From Hypsibius dujardini (lineage: Eukaryota > Tardigrada > Eutardigrada > Parachela > Hypsibiidae), in the NCBI GenBank assembly GCA_001579985.1, contig LRSR01013283.1:1-64000 (forward strand): DNA of 64,000 nucleotides. The letters run 5' to 3'. Shown piece after piece: positions 8,666 to 20,578 of this stretch. Below the pieces are notes generated by a model. It was not told the DNA's origin. It did no database searches and saw only the letters and a program-made list of their open reading frames with translations. Made by a program: the position numbers and the translations under genes. Positions within the stretch are counted from its first letter, which is position 1. Every line of letters starts with the position of its first letter.

Positions 8666-11623
8666 TCATCCGAAAATTTCCTTCCAAGTTTGGATCACTC
8701 TTTCCCGCAGTTGAGGAGCGAGGTCTGCCGCTCTTTCATCCGGCACTGTCGCAATATCTTTTTCGCTTTCTTCCCGCCGAAAATGCAGCAAGATGGTCTC
8801 TTCCGAGGGTGCGTCATCATTAACCGCAATATTCTTGCCTGTTCCGTCGTTTTTATGCGACATTGCAAAGTGAATCATGGACAAACCGGCGGGAACCGTT
8901 CGCATTCGGCAGATGTATTTGGATCGTTGACCGTAAAAATGCACTTCACTGCTGCGGTTGGTGATCCGAGAGGTCCTTAACATCGGCAAACCGGATTGCG
9001 GCTCGAATGTGTCGTTGTAATTGGCGGTCGGCTCCATGAACGCGCTGCGGACCGTGGCGCAGTCGCTGGAACCGTTGTGGACGATACTGGCGAAGGTCGG
9101 CGGCTGAAGGGATGTTGCAAAGTATTCATCCAAATCAGCTGAACAAAGTGAAAAAATAAAAATCAGACGACAGCTTTAATTATGAATCCTTAAGCCAAAT
9201 TGAAAAATGAAATTATTTATTTGTATGTGATTAAATAATACACACGCTAACTGGGTGTTTTTGTATAACGTACAAACATAAAACTATTATTCAACCAACA
9301 AAATATTAATGATAGAAATACTTTCATAAAACTGTGTGATCAAAATTATAAAATTCAGTTGCGCCTAATTCGAATATTTAAATGTGCTCAGAAAACGTGC
9401 GCTATTAATTCAGATACGAGGACAACAAAGAAACTGGAGAATAAGAATTTATTCACTCATCAGACGTTACGAAATTGTACGTTTCAGCAAAAACATGAAA
9501 CCTAAAACAACTAAAACTAACACGGAAAAATTAAAAGTGAAAAAATAGGGAAGCCAAAAAATTTGAAAGTACTGAAAGCGAAATTTGAAACATTTATTAT
9601 ATTGCACTCATATTTTCGTATGTGGAAGTATGTACACAGTGTGTATGCTTTCTGTAAGGCCAGGGGAAGGAGAGACATCGCTCTGCCCATTTTTTCCCTA
9701 AATCGACTGAAACAAGTGAAAGTAAAAACACAAGAGAGCAAACAGGAGGAAGATTTGATTTAAAAAGCGCGCAATGTTTTCGGGGAAGACACGCTCTTAC
9801 TAACGACTAACCACTTCACGGCTGGCGTGCATTTTTAGAAAAGTAAATATGAAGCATTTGTGAGTAAGACAAATCACATTTCCCTTCCCCAAAGAGGCTG
9901 ATACTCTTAGCATTCCTAATCAATTGAGTGTTTTACCGCTTGTTACGTCATGAATTCTTCTTAATTACGGTACTGTATTCCCCCGATCTCAGGGGACAGT
10001 TAAGCCCCACCCCCTCCAGTCATCGGTTGACTGTTCGATCGGATTCACTGTGTTGTGATTAGTTGAAATTTAAGAGCAACTTGGCAGCGATTGATTGACT
10101 GATAAAGCGGAATTTCTTGACGCACACATTGAATCAGTTGATTGATTGATTATAGGTAAACAACAGCAAACGGTGATGAACAGATAAGATCCGGGGTGGA
10201 TCAAATTAACTGGTAGGGCAAAAAAGTGTCCCTTGAGATCGGGGGATTACGGTAAATGAAAATGACGAAAATGCCTACGCAATAGGAATACTCAGCAGGA
10301 GATGGAGCATTTCACGCTGGACGTTGAAGACGATGCTATTAACTGACTAGCTAGATATACAGTAAGCGAGTCAAAACCTAGTTTTCTAATATATTCCGGA
10401 ATTTCCCTTTTCATTAAATCGGATTTTTCGTAGTTTTGGTTTCTTCTTGTTTTATCGTAGTTTTCATGGTAGTACTCATTAAACCACATGAATGTTTGTG
10501 AGCTAGACCAATGGTGGTATCACTTACATATTACGGTGTAATCATAATGAGCAGCCGTTTTCAAAATGCAATCGTACTGCATCGCCACTTGTCCGTGATA
10601 ATGAACCGATTTCCCGCTGGTTTGATTAAACGGCAGAATCCAATTACTCAACTGCATAATGCCCTCCTTTTCGTAGTACCGCAACACTTCCATGGTCCGT
10701 TCCCCGATCTCCATGCCGTTCCAGAAGAATTTGGATACGCCCATCAGTCGATAGTATTCAATGAACTCCACCACAGCTGCTTGATTCTCGTTGTACAATC
10801 CGTAAATGAGTCCACAGTGAGCAAATGTCAAATTGGCAGGTTCTTTGTCAGTTACAACAGGCATGGAGTAAGTAACCGTCCCTACGGATGACTAAACTAA
10901 ACGTTCCGGGAATATGGATTTTCGGCTCACCCTCCAGTTGCTCGATAAATCAGCTCTTTTATGGGTCTTTCTTTGATGGCAGCTGCTTGCTTGATTGATT
11001 TTCCGTGCTATATTCCATTGTACTACAGCACTTTTGGAAATCAAACAATCAAGCACCTGCTATGAAAGAATGAATCGATTTGTAGACCAACTGGAGGGTG
11101 AGCCGAAATACAGACTTCTCCTCGTACCGGAAAGATTTCCCTGCTCGCAGTGCACACGCAGTGATGTCTTGTTGGTATCCGTGGCAGGCAATTTACATCG
11201 CAGCCGTCCTGCCGCCATATTATGGCCATCCTCCCAGTGTGACTCCGGTAGCAACTCCAAAATTCCCTCCTCTGACGCGCTGTCGTTGTGTTGAGGGGTG
11301 TAATATAGACAGGTGCAATTAGTGTCAGCGCGAGTCCACACTTTCGCACTACCCAGGATGACAAAGTGCAGCTCTACCGTCGTCGCGAAACCGACAGTGG
11401 GATATACCGAAGAAATGTAGAAATCGGTAAAAATTTGGCGCCATGTGACATTTTTAGGCGCGCACTGACGACTTCTTGTCGAAACGGTTGGGTGCGCATG
11501 ATGGTTGTATTCCTGCGTTACAGTGTGAGGCGTTTGAAGGAGACTGTGTAGACAAAATGCCAGACTGAAGCTGGACACTACGAACAGCCACAGCCGGACG
11601 TAGTAGCCTGTTCTAGCGAGCAT
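8666..11623 (-). CDS. Glycosyltransferase family 92 protein, paralogue B
   Basis: Three exons: 11623-11128, 10881-10528 and 9138-8666, both introns phase 1 at exactly the positions used in paralogue A, 440 aa. The architecture is the same: type II signal anchor (residues about 7-28), stem with several N-glycosylation sequons (NCT, NKT, NLS), then the GT92 domain with FAHCGLIYGLYNENQAAVVE and, across the exon 2-3 join, SDLDEYF. Exons 2 and 3 are nearly identical to those of A, and the similarity runs into intron 2 just past the acceptor. Exon 1 is far more diverged and has no minisatellite. Head-to-tail arrangement points to tandem duplication. Intron 1 (246 bp) is largely an inverted-repeat element and intron 2 holds a 284-bp TIR element. 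Substrate unknown. Confidence 0.87.
9971..10254. mobile_element. 284-bp TIR element, copy 1 (in GT92-B intron 2)
   Basis: Left end TACTGTATTCCCCCGATCTC, right end the inverse of TACCGTAATCCCCCGATCTC, TIRs about 27 bp with TA tips. The second copy at 33842-34124 is inverted and almost the same length. No coding capacity; probably mobilised by a Tc1/mariner-type transposase elsewhere. Confidence 0.85.
10917..11110. mobile_element. Inverted-repeat element filling GT92-B intron 1
   Basis: TTCGGCTCACCCTCCAGTTG near 10919 is repeated in inverse at 11088-11107. Inner segments (GCTTGCTTGATTGATTTTCC and GGAAATCAAACAATCAAGC) also pair. The element makes up about 80 percent of the intron. Confidence 0.7.
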
Positions 11624-11992
11624 GTCTGAAGATGCTCGGATGATAATTGGGGACAGTTAAAATACCCTTTACTAGAAGCTTTTTTTTCCACTTGAAATTA
11701 GGACGAAACCAAGCTGACGTGGGTCACGTTTGACAGTCATGGTTCTACGTGTGTTTTTTCTATTTCACGGCAAGTTTTTTTCTCTCTATGAAACCGACGC
11801 CGATGCCGCTTTTTTGTGATGAGACCTGTGGAAAAAGGAGTATATGATACTTTAACAGTCAAACTCGAAAGAGCACTAAAGTACACTCTTGAGATTTACA
11901 TGGCGTAAGTGCGCTGTCGTTCTGCAATACGCGTTTGAATTAGCGCCTCGATTTCAGCGCTGGACAGAGCAATTTTCGGACGTCCTTTGACG

Positions 11993-12203
11993 TACCTCCC
12001 ATACCTCCCATACCTCCCATACCTCCTATACCTCCTATACCTCCTATACCTCCCATACCTCCTATACCTCCTATACCTCCTATACCTCCTATACCTCCTA
12101 TACCTCCCTTACCTTCTATACCTCCTATACCTCATACCTCCTATACCTCCTATACCTCCTATACCTCCTATACCTCCTATACCTCCCATACCTCCCATAC
12201 CCC
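11993..12203. repeat. 9-bp minisatellite (CTCCTATAC)n
   Basis: About 22 tandem units of CTCCTATAC/CTCCCATAC. They create an artefactual Leu/Tyr/Pro/Ile reading frame on the plus strand. Confidence 0.95.
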
Positions 12204-12995
12204 CGTTTCTTCCAATACCTGTACCTAGCCCTACGTCTGTTTTAGAACTCTACACGGAAATTTTTTAATGCTTTGTGCTATAATTCACCAAATGTCCCTC
12301 TGCGACAACTAGGAACTTGGATGGTCCTCTTCTTTCGATCGTCTCATTAACTGGGACCTTAATTACAGGCTCCAGTGCTCAAATCTGAATGGGTCTGGAA
12401 TATTTACTAATGGCCAGAACCAATCAATTCTTCCAATATCTGATCGTTGTGTGAGTACAACTTGACGCAGATCGGATTTCAAAATGATTTCACATAAAGT
12501 GTTGGCTGCAGACATTTTCTCAGAAACGGGCATGTAAGCTGCAAGTGACCAACTAGCCGAAACCGTCGGTTCCCCTTACGAGCATGGCAAACTCGCAAGT
12601 CGTGCCTGTCTCGGAGGACCCTTTTGCCCGTCCGCCAATCAACCAGCATCGACCATTCCCTGCCCAGCAAACGTTCCCGCTCGATTTGGACAATGGACCA
12701 ATAGGAAGCCATAAAACGGGAGATTAAACCAATGATTGCAGAGATTTTGACCGGCGTCTGCGCAGTTTCTAGTTGGAAATTTCTGTTCAACTTCTAGTTT
12801 GAAATCCACGCATCCCTCTTGGCAAGAACGTGTGTTAAGTAAGTTAGATCTAGTCAATATTTCGCGCTGGGCTGCAAGTGACCAACTACTCAAAACCATT
12901 CCTCGCTCGGCAAACGTTCCCGATCGATCACATTCCGCTTCACTCAATGTGAGTCCGAACTCTCTACCCCCTTTTTGTGTTGGTGGTGGTGCAAG
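12204..12995. other. Unassigned region with a local partial duplication
   Basis: Two segments near 12540-12690 and 12860-12930 share GCTGCAAGTGACCAACTA and GCAAACGTTCCCG, suggesting an old local duplication. No gene was recognised, though it may contain upstream exons of the gene ending at 13354. Confidence 0.4.
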
Positions 12996-13083
12996 GCCTT
13001 CCTCGACATTCCCGCGCCCAAACTGAGGAACCTGAAGTGAGTTTACTAGAACAAATTTACGGACATTAACATAATCCTTGAGC

Positions 13084-13160
<77 letters not shown>

Positions 13161-13354
13161 GTCTGTTTGTCTAGTTGGAATCCCTGTAATTTCAGTTTTT
13201 TTCTCTGTGCCTCAGGAAGTCGTTGCTGAAAATCTTCGCAGCTGAGGAGATTGTGGAGCGCGGCTATATTCACTTACGAGCTTTGAAGGATCCCGGCAGC
13301 GTTTTGGATCCGGTCCGAGTCAGGAGGCTGTTCCGTAGATTCCGTACTATTTAA
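12996..13354 (+). CDS. Last two exons of an unrecognised gene
   Basis: Exons 12996-13036 (phase 2 at its end) and 13216-13354 join in frame across an intron with donor AA|GTGAGT and acceptor CTCAG, and end at TAA 13352-13354. The joined tail reads AFLDIPAPKLRNLK, then KSLLKIFAAEEIVERGYIHL, and ends in an Arg-rich stretch. It is amphipathic and basic with no motif I recognise. The upstream acceptor at 12994-12995 is weak and earlier exons were not found. The 179-bp intron is half filled by a CTGT microsatellite, as in DIS3L2. Confidence 0.4.
13082..13172. repeat. (CTGT)n microsatellite
   Basis: About 22 nearly perfect CTGT units inside the putative intron 13037-13215. Confidence 0.97.
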
Positions 13355-13887
13355 TCAGCTCTTCAGACAAATACAAAACACTGTTCACAATTGAATGACT
13401 AGACCTGATTGAACCGGAAACATTGAATCGATTGCAATTCGTAATACACGTGCATTTAAATTCATTTTTGTCGAAATTATATTCCGAAGGAGTAACGAAT
13501 CGAATGGACATTTCGAATGCACCTCTTTTTCTACATGTTTGTTGGACAAAGCATGTGATGAAAAGGCGCCCCTGTTGGACATTCCAGTGACCAAAGTTTG
13601 AATGCCTCGGCTTAATTCTGCGATAGTAGGCATGCATCTTTGTTGCTTATTCAAATACGTTTTCCTGGTATGGTTCAAAGAACGCTTTTTGCCTTCGCAA
13701 TGTCAGAATTGGTCACCTAATTAGAAATTCTGTTCTCCAGTATTTCTCTCCGGAAATTGTAGGCTCGCAAAAAAGTTCATTTCCAATGTTCTAAACTTAT
13801 TCAGTAAAAGAAATGCGTAATGTTTTACGATGGAGCCGCAAACATTGATTTTTAAAACTCGAGAGTTGCATGCCTAGACTAATACAC

Positions 13888-14120
13888 TGTTAGGCATTCG
13901 TCCCTACTAGAACAGAAGAATCGGAACATACAGGCTATAAGACTGAATAATAGGAGAAGAATCGTAGTAAGACTTTACTGGTAGAGAAGATCAGAGGGAA
14001 AAGGAAGGAACTGTCGCAGATTATTCTAGAACATGCGCTTATTTAGTCAGGGATAAAGAATAGTTCCTGATCTAACGTATTAATTCCTGCCAACATGATG
14101 GAACTATGTACGTGATAATA
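13888..14120 (-). mobile_element. Old solo LTR, family B, minus orientation
   Basis: About 233 bp, similar in inverse to the LTR at 35083-35519, and matching it once that copy's internal duplication is discounted. It begins TGTTAGG on this strand. No clear target duplication is visible, so it looks older or its edge is eroded. No internal viral-like genes are attached. Confidence 0.6.
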
Positions 14121-14975
14121 GCTGCTTGCAGGTTACTTGCAAAGTTTTGATTTTACTTGATTTCGCGAAATAAGACTGTTCGGCTTTTCACACGTTACGG
14201 AAAAGTTCCAGTTTTTTATACTTCCCAGACTGAGATTGACTTAATACTATCTAAATTAATCATTTATAATTCTAAAGTTTGTTTACACCAGGTGAAGGGA
14301 GATAAAGCAGCACAAACAGGTAAGAGAAATAGATGAAAACCATAGCAGTCAATCGACCAATCAACCACCAATCAAAGCGTGTAAAAATTAATCATTTTCT
14401 GGCTTTTAAAGTTGATATTTTGGCTATTCGTCAGAATTGTTACCAAGTAAAATGATTTCGTAACTATGATGAATCAGTATGCATGCATATAATTCCTAAG
14501 TTACAAGATCCGGTTTAAACTGTGGCATTAAAAATGCGCCCAGGCCATTTCTCTAACTGGATTAGTGTTTCTTTGTTGTCCATGGCTGATGCTTTAAATA
14601 ATGTCGACAAATTATGAAAGGAGTTTCATGGAAATTACTTTCTTTTAGTTTCAAGGCAGAAAAGCAACCAAAATTAACGTTAAATGTCAGAAAAGGATTC
14701 AAATTCCATAGTATGACGGTGGATTGGTTGATTGAATGTTGTGGTTTTATTTTTTTCCTGTTATCCTTTTATCTTTCTAAACTTTCTTTTATCTGGTGTA
14801 AACAAACTTAAGAAAATACAGAATTTTGATCTGTACGGTTTAAAGTTGGTTTCCAGTCCGGGAAGTATAACAAAACGGAAATTTCCAGCAACATGCGAAA
14901 AACCATGCAATATTGTTTCACGAAATTAAGCAAAATCAAAACTTTACAAGGAATCTCCAAGCAGCTGTATACTAT

Positions 14976-15150
14976 ATGGTGCTACGTGGTGCTATGTGGT
15001 GCTACGTTATGCTATGTTATGGTATGTGGTGCTACGTGGTGCTATGTGGTGCTTGATTATGCTATGTGGTGCTATGTGGTGCTACGTTATGCTATGTTAT
15101 GCTACATGGTGCTACGTTATGCTACGTGGTGCTACGGTATGCTACAGTGG
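14976..15150. repeat. Tandem repeat of GGTGCTAYGT units
   Basis: About 170 bp of 10-bp units alternating GTGGTGCTAC/T and GTTATGCTAC/T. Reading frames through it are low complexity. Confidence 0.9.
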
Positions 15151-15199
15151 GCGACAGTTTGCTTCGGGGTACCATGATTCATTGTTGGCTACTATAACG

Positions 15200-15960
15200 C
15201 TTTGAAAAGCTCTTGCATGCTACGTGATATGATTTGCGACCCTCGCCCTGAATTTTTTGAGTGGTGTACAAAATCGCCCACAGGTGCTTTTTTGGGTTCC
15301 TCCGCGTTGGAGAGTTTTGCACGTCATCCGCGACATTAATTGGAGATGATGACCACGTCTTGCTCTATTCCAATGCCTCCATGCTGGCTGACGGCTCCAT
15401 CTCTTGCCTCCTTCCATACTCCAAAACCGACGTCAGGAGGGACGGACAGATCGTCACACTGACCGCGACCAATCGCTCCGTCTGCCCGGTCTCCGTTGCA
15501 TCTAAATTTCTCAAACTGAGAACCGCTCTTCCCACCGAAATTACACCACCCTTCACGCTTCCCGTCAATTCCTTTCTCTCTCGCCGCTATTTCTTAAACG
15601 CCCTCAAGGTTTTCCTTCGGCATGTCCCCCATCGAGAATGGCACAGTTCTCAGTTTCCGCATTGGCGCGGCCACCTTCGCAGCCGAAGATTCCATTGCCA
15701 ACAATGTCATTCAGAAGACCGGGCGCCGGAAGAGCTCGGCGTAACGGGGTTATATCAGGATCCAGTCTCCCGCACGGCGTCTGAAATTTTATCCTTAACC
15801 ATATTTTTGGGGGCCTTTGGGGGTTCTCGGACCGTGGGTCCGGTATTTCCGTTACGGCAACTCCACAGGTTCTTTATTTAATCAGCGCAGCATTAAACGA
15901 CGTTTACCCTGCTATCAGGGAGTACGTATGAACGGCGATAACTTAGGCTGGTCAACAGAG
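15200..15960 (+). mobile_element. Decayed tyrosine-recombinase element (DIRS/Ngaro or Crypton kin)
   Basis: A reading frame from 15261 contains GFLRVGEF, SKTDVRRDGQ and a CPVS segment, in the order seen in eukaryotic tyrosine recombinases of DIRS-like and Crypton elements. A downstream segment resembles the RIGAAT catalytic block. The element is broken (at least one or two breaks), no terminal repeats were identified and no reverse transcriptase is visible in the window, so the family cannot be settled. Treated as a fossil. Confidence 0.6.
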
Positions 15961-16267
15961 TCGGTATTGGGCTCTTCAGTGCAGCGGAGTCTCAGATGCT
16001 GGACGTCCAGGCAAAGCAATGAATAATTATATTGCCTGTTGTGTTGCCTTTTGAGCCCTGTGAGGCATGTTTACATACAGTCAACAATGGCAATTAGACC
16101 ATAAAATCTCACCCCCTCCTAGCGAAGGCAATGTTCCACGTTTTAATGGGTCCCCACCATACACTTGGACTTCCACGTGCTGTACACACTCACTCCATAG
16201 CATTGAGTGATCTGAGTGACACTTTTCTTAAATCTCGGCGGCACGTTTCCGTTAGCACAAAATTGGA

Positions 16268-19200
16268 ATGGGGACGAAAAGAACACGGCATATCAGGATC
16301 GCAGTGGCGGTAGTGATCATGATAATTCTAATTATCGTCGCAGTCACCCTTGGAGTAGTGCTTTCGCAGCCTGACAAAAAGGAGCCAACCGCGCAGAACG
16401 CATTGAACGACCTCATCAGCGAGCAGGCCGGCTTTCCGAACGGAACGCTGGTGATAGCAGCGGACTCCTTCTCCCCCGGCGCCAGCTCACTCTCACCGCG
16501 AAACCTCACGGACGACCTGCTGCAGGGCTGGGGCATTTCGACCGACGTCTCCTCCATGGTCGCCGAAACGGGACGCCTGAACTTTTTCTACGTCTGGATG
16601 CCTGCTTCAGTTAACCGAAAAACTCGATCAACGGAAGGGTCGGACGTCGGACACATCGGTATTCGTTTCGGTGACGCCAAGAGCGTGAACGTAGTACCGT
16701 TGGCCTTGGCCACTCAGGCACTGTCAGGGCTGCGTCTGTTGAAGACACTCGCGGACTCGAGCGCCGTCTACGAACTGCAGATCAGGATGCCGGAATCCAT
16801 GTGCAGCACAACGGGCACCGGTAATTTTTGAGATTGTAAAAATCATCAGCTCTGTTCTATGTTGAATTTGATTGAATTAAACTTTTTCTTCCCTAAAAGT
16901 GCCTAAAAACTTGGCTAACTCTGATCAAATATTTTAGCGCAATGATCGTGGCCGATTGAGATTTCAAAATGTTTTCAAAACCTTTGATCGAATTTTATCC
17001 GATATCATTTGAGTTAAGAGACTATGTTATGCGTACTGGAGAAAACCAATGCAAGAGAATAATTCCCAAACAGGGAGATTATTTCCACTAGAAAGGGTTC
17101 GCAGTGAAGATGCTTTACTGTAGAGCGGAGTTGACTGAATAGAGAATAAAACAACTGGTTCGTGCTTCTGCTTAATGTTCTCTTTGCGCCGTCTAGGTGC
17201 GTGCACAGTGATCAACTGGCGACCTTACAGTGTCTCAGCGGACCGCAAAAGTGCCACAGCAGCCGACGTCCAGTCATCACTGCCCGTAGCGTGCGGATCA
17301 CAATGTGACACCGATTCGAGCTCACTGTGTGCGCAGTCATGTGCGGCCTGCGACGGGCAGACGGTCGCGGGCGCGGACACCCCCGTGTCTCGGCGCTACA
17401 ACCTCGGCACTACCAAGGGGACCATGAAGTTCTCCTACCAAACCTACTCCATCCCTGACCGTGTGACTGTCGTCTACGAAGGGAAGGTGCTCTACGACAG
17501 CGGCTGTGTGGGCGCTTCCCAAAGCGTGCCGATCTCGTTCAGCGGCTCGACCAAAGAGATGCGCGTCGATGTCGAGCCGAACTGCCAGGGAACAACTGGG
17601 ACGGCATGGTATTTCACCCTCCCTTGCCCGTCACCCTGTGATGCTGTCTCCACCAAAGGTCAGATCCACCAAGTTATTCTTTATCCCCAAACTATTCCTT
17701 ATTACTGTTCATCGAACAAAATTGCCGTTCATTCAGGTCAGGGTCAAGTTCGCTTAATGGGAGGCATTCACGAGATTCGCGATGGTGGCAAGGTGTACAT
17801 CGATAAGGAGGGCAAAATGCCCGCTGTAACGGCGTACTACTGTGACGGGGCAGCCTCTTTCACATCCAACGTGCAGTGGACGCTGACGATTGCGGCCTTT
17901 TCATCGAGCACTGTTGTCTTCTGTGAGGAGAAACTTCTCCGCGGAAGCGGTGCTACGTGGAGCATCTTCCCGGGCGCCACCACCGCCGTCCAAGGCGGTC
18001 AGGCCAAGCTGACGTGGACGGTGAACCAGCAGGCCGCCGGGTCGGTCATTTTCCAAATTCTCGGTACCAATCCGACGCAACGGGACGTCAACACACTGGT
18101 CACGCAGCTGTCCACGCTGTGGTACGCTCCTTGATTGCCGTCCACGAAACCGGTGCGAACGGGCAGTTTGCAAAAGCCACTGGCCTGCCTATAATTTCGT
18201 CCGATCTCAAAGGTAGGCCGGTAATCGAGCCAAACCGCCAATTTTAGAACTTACTAAAATTTATCACGATTGCTATACAAAAACAGAACATCAACGGCCT
18301 TGGAGGGCATTTTAAGATTATTCAAACTAATTCGTCAATACACCGCATAAAGGCGCTTTTCAGTACGTAAACAAATCAGATGGGTTTATTGCGCCTGCCT
18401 CTGTACGATAGCGGGAAATTTAGCTAAATCTCTTGCTCAATTGCTTTCCCTAAAAGAGCCTCACGCCTCCTTTTTTGAAAATTAAGAGAAAGCCCAGCTC
18501 TTCCTGTCGCGGGGACTTCTTATCCGACCAAGGCGTGGCCAGTGGTCACTCTTTGCGTGTGCTCTCCTTCTCTCATCCCTTATGGATCTATTTCAGTGCT
18601 CTTCTTGATCTTTAATGGTTTCGATCTGCATACATGCTGAGATCATCTGCAACTCCAAGACGAAGATCAGTCTTGAGAGCTGCAGCGTGAGTGCAGTATT
18701 GCTCTCTTCATTTATATTAAATAATATTATTATATTATTTAATATCCATCCTCCCATGTAGAAATTGCCAATTGTAACATTCCTCTCGTTAAATATATAA
18801 ACCGATATTCATTTGGTCTATTCTGATGGAAGTGAAGCGGAATCGTTTGGACACAGCTTCTCTCTTCACCCATGATCACGGCTTAAGAAGATAACATCGA
18901 GGTCAAGCAGTTTTCCTACTGCCTCACAAGCAAGCCAGGGTGACAAGATAAATAATAACGCATTTCTTGGCAAGTGAGAGCCTCAGACTTTCTCCGAGTG
19001 AGTCTAGTCTTGGACTTTTATCCCAGCTAATAATAATAAGCTAGTAGGGTGCAGTGCATTGGGTGAGAATTAACTGCTGGTTCGCCGCGATCGGGGCCTC
19101 CGTCATTTGGACCAGATGAAAAAACCTTGTCCGGAGTTTCCGCGAATGTATTTGCACGTAAAGAAACTGGCTGCCTTTTCCGTTGATAGAATGAAGTTGA

Positions 19201-19658
19201 GCACGTATTGTTAGTGTAAAAGGGCGTCTATCATTATTGGCTTTTCTCTACTAGGTACGGGCATCTTTCAGCTGACCAATCCGCGAGCTACCTGCGAGCA
19301 GACGTGGAGCTGGACGGAGAACGTCAGAGGCGGCTTGAGCTTGATGCAGAGCAAGGCCAACCTCGCATGGAATTGGATGAACAAACCCGAAACACCAAAA
19401 CTCGGGCAACGGCTCCAGGCGGTGGCGCAGATGGGGAAACCGGTGCCGGTGCCACCTGAGTCCGTCGGTCAGTGCGTCTTCGCCGACGGCACCGCTCGGA
19501 CCATCGAGGACGCCGTGGCCATAAAAATGTTCAACGGCGCCACACTGAACTACGTCGGATGGGACAACACCAATCGCGAGTGGAAGTTTGTTCGACTGAA
19601 CGACTACAAGCCGGGCCCTTTTAACTACGTTGAACGTGTCTGTAACGCTCAAATTTGA
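16268..19658 (+). CDS. Type II membrane protein with modular extracellular region
   Basis: Exons 16268-16820, 17197-17658, 17737-18212 and 19255-19658. Every join is phase 1 (G|GT) and the stop is at 19656-19658. A short basic tail is followed by one membrane segment (residues about 10-33, IRIAVAVVIMIILIIVAV), leaving the rest outside the cell or in the lumen. Exon 2 has a Cys-rich segment and then a beta-rich module (TKGTMKFSYQTYSIPDRVTV, YEGKVLYDSGCVG, ending in a Cys pair) like one I know from many secreted bacterial and animal proteins. The 78-bp intron 17659-17736 is a multiple of three and stop-free, so it could be retained. Exon 3 shows a one-frame slip: one frame stops at 18134, while the frame joining exon 4 is open only from about 18130. 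This is either a real frameshift or a sequence error. Function unknown. Confidence 0.6.
18214..19254. other. Last intron of the type II membrane protein gene
   Basis: About 1.04 kb without recognisable coding sequence. It includes a short A/T palindrome near 18715-18745. Confidence 0.5.
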
Positions 19659-19865
19659 TCACTATACCGTCACTGTGCGCGTCGTAATTATCTCATCCAA
19701 CCCTTTCAAGATGGAAACTTTTGGTCGCTTTCACGCCGTCTATAACAACAGCGGACAAGTCTTTTTGCATGTTGCAAAAACGCTGGTGTTGCGATTCGTG
19801 CCAGTATGAGTCAGTCGGAACCCCAATATTAGCCTACTACAAGCCATTTCTAAGATCCATTCAAG

Positions 19866-20132
19866 TTAGAAAAAGATTTGGGACGCATGAGCCTTTATCC
19901 AGTCTCCATCATGCCATTCATAACTGGCCCCGTTAAAATAAATAAAGCCATTTGGCCAAAAGCAGCTAGTGAAAGGTGTCAAATTAAGGGCGTCTTTTGC
20001 AATAGTGTAATTATTTCCCTCAACAATCGTAATAGGTAAAGTAACAGACAAGGTATTAGCGCTTGACGACTCGTAAAACATCCAGACCACGAGAAACTGG
20101 ATGCGTGCCCAATACAGACGCCGCAGGCACAC
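19866..20132 (-). CDS. Short hypothetical secreted peptide or first exon
   Basis: An 88-codon frame starts with a basic and then hydrophobic stretch resembling a signal peptide (about residues 1-25, ending ESSSA). After it come an N-glycosylation sequon (NYT) and an aromatic tail. It has no known motif and could be chance, or the first exon of a longer gene. Confidence 0.22.
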   Translation of the reverse strand: MCLRRLYWARIQFLVVWMFYESSSANTLSVTLPITIVEGNNYTIAKDALNLTPFTSCFWPNGFIYFNGASYEWHDGDWIKAHASQIFF

Positions 20133-20578
20133 TGCATAGCTTATAGCCTACTCATCCTGTTGCCCAATTAATTATCCAGTCAATTGCGCCCTGGCCTTTC
20201 CAGGACCCGTTTTGTCACTCATTTCTGACCTTTTCACTTATCAGCTAGCGATTTCCCCGGCGTGAAGTGCGTGGAAGAGGGTGCTCAATCTACAACAGCC
20301 CCACGTGAATTTCAATAGGGAACATGCCAGAGACCGCGCTCCCTTTGACTCTCCGTTCCCTCGATAACAAGAATGAATTATGAATTCTCAAAAGCAACAA
20401 TCAATTCCCAAAGCGAGAGCTGTGCAGTACTCTTACTTGTCAATCTTAAGACAAGGCTCTAACTTTGACTGCCATTTCAGCATATTCCTCTAACGGATTT
20501 TTTTTTTCTGTTTGCGCAAACTGTGAAAGGACCTGACTGCGGAATTTTTCAGATTTTGCAACTCCGGACCGCTGGGAC

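Noticed and set aside
11900-11990. Minus-strand stretch reading GRPKIALSSAEIEALIQTRI
   Set aside because: Looks protein-like but is only about 30 codons with no neighbouring exons; too short to call.
11987-12268. Leu/Tyr/Pro/Ile repeat frame
   Set aside because: Translation of the 9-bp (CTCCTATAC)n minisatellite.
14893-15205. Frames rich in Cys, Tyr, Trp, Met
   Set aside because: Translation of the GGTGCTAYGT tandem repeat.
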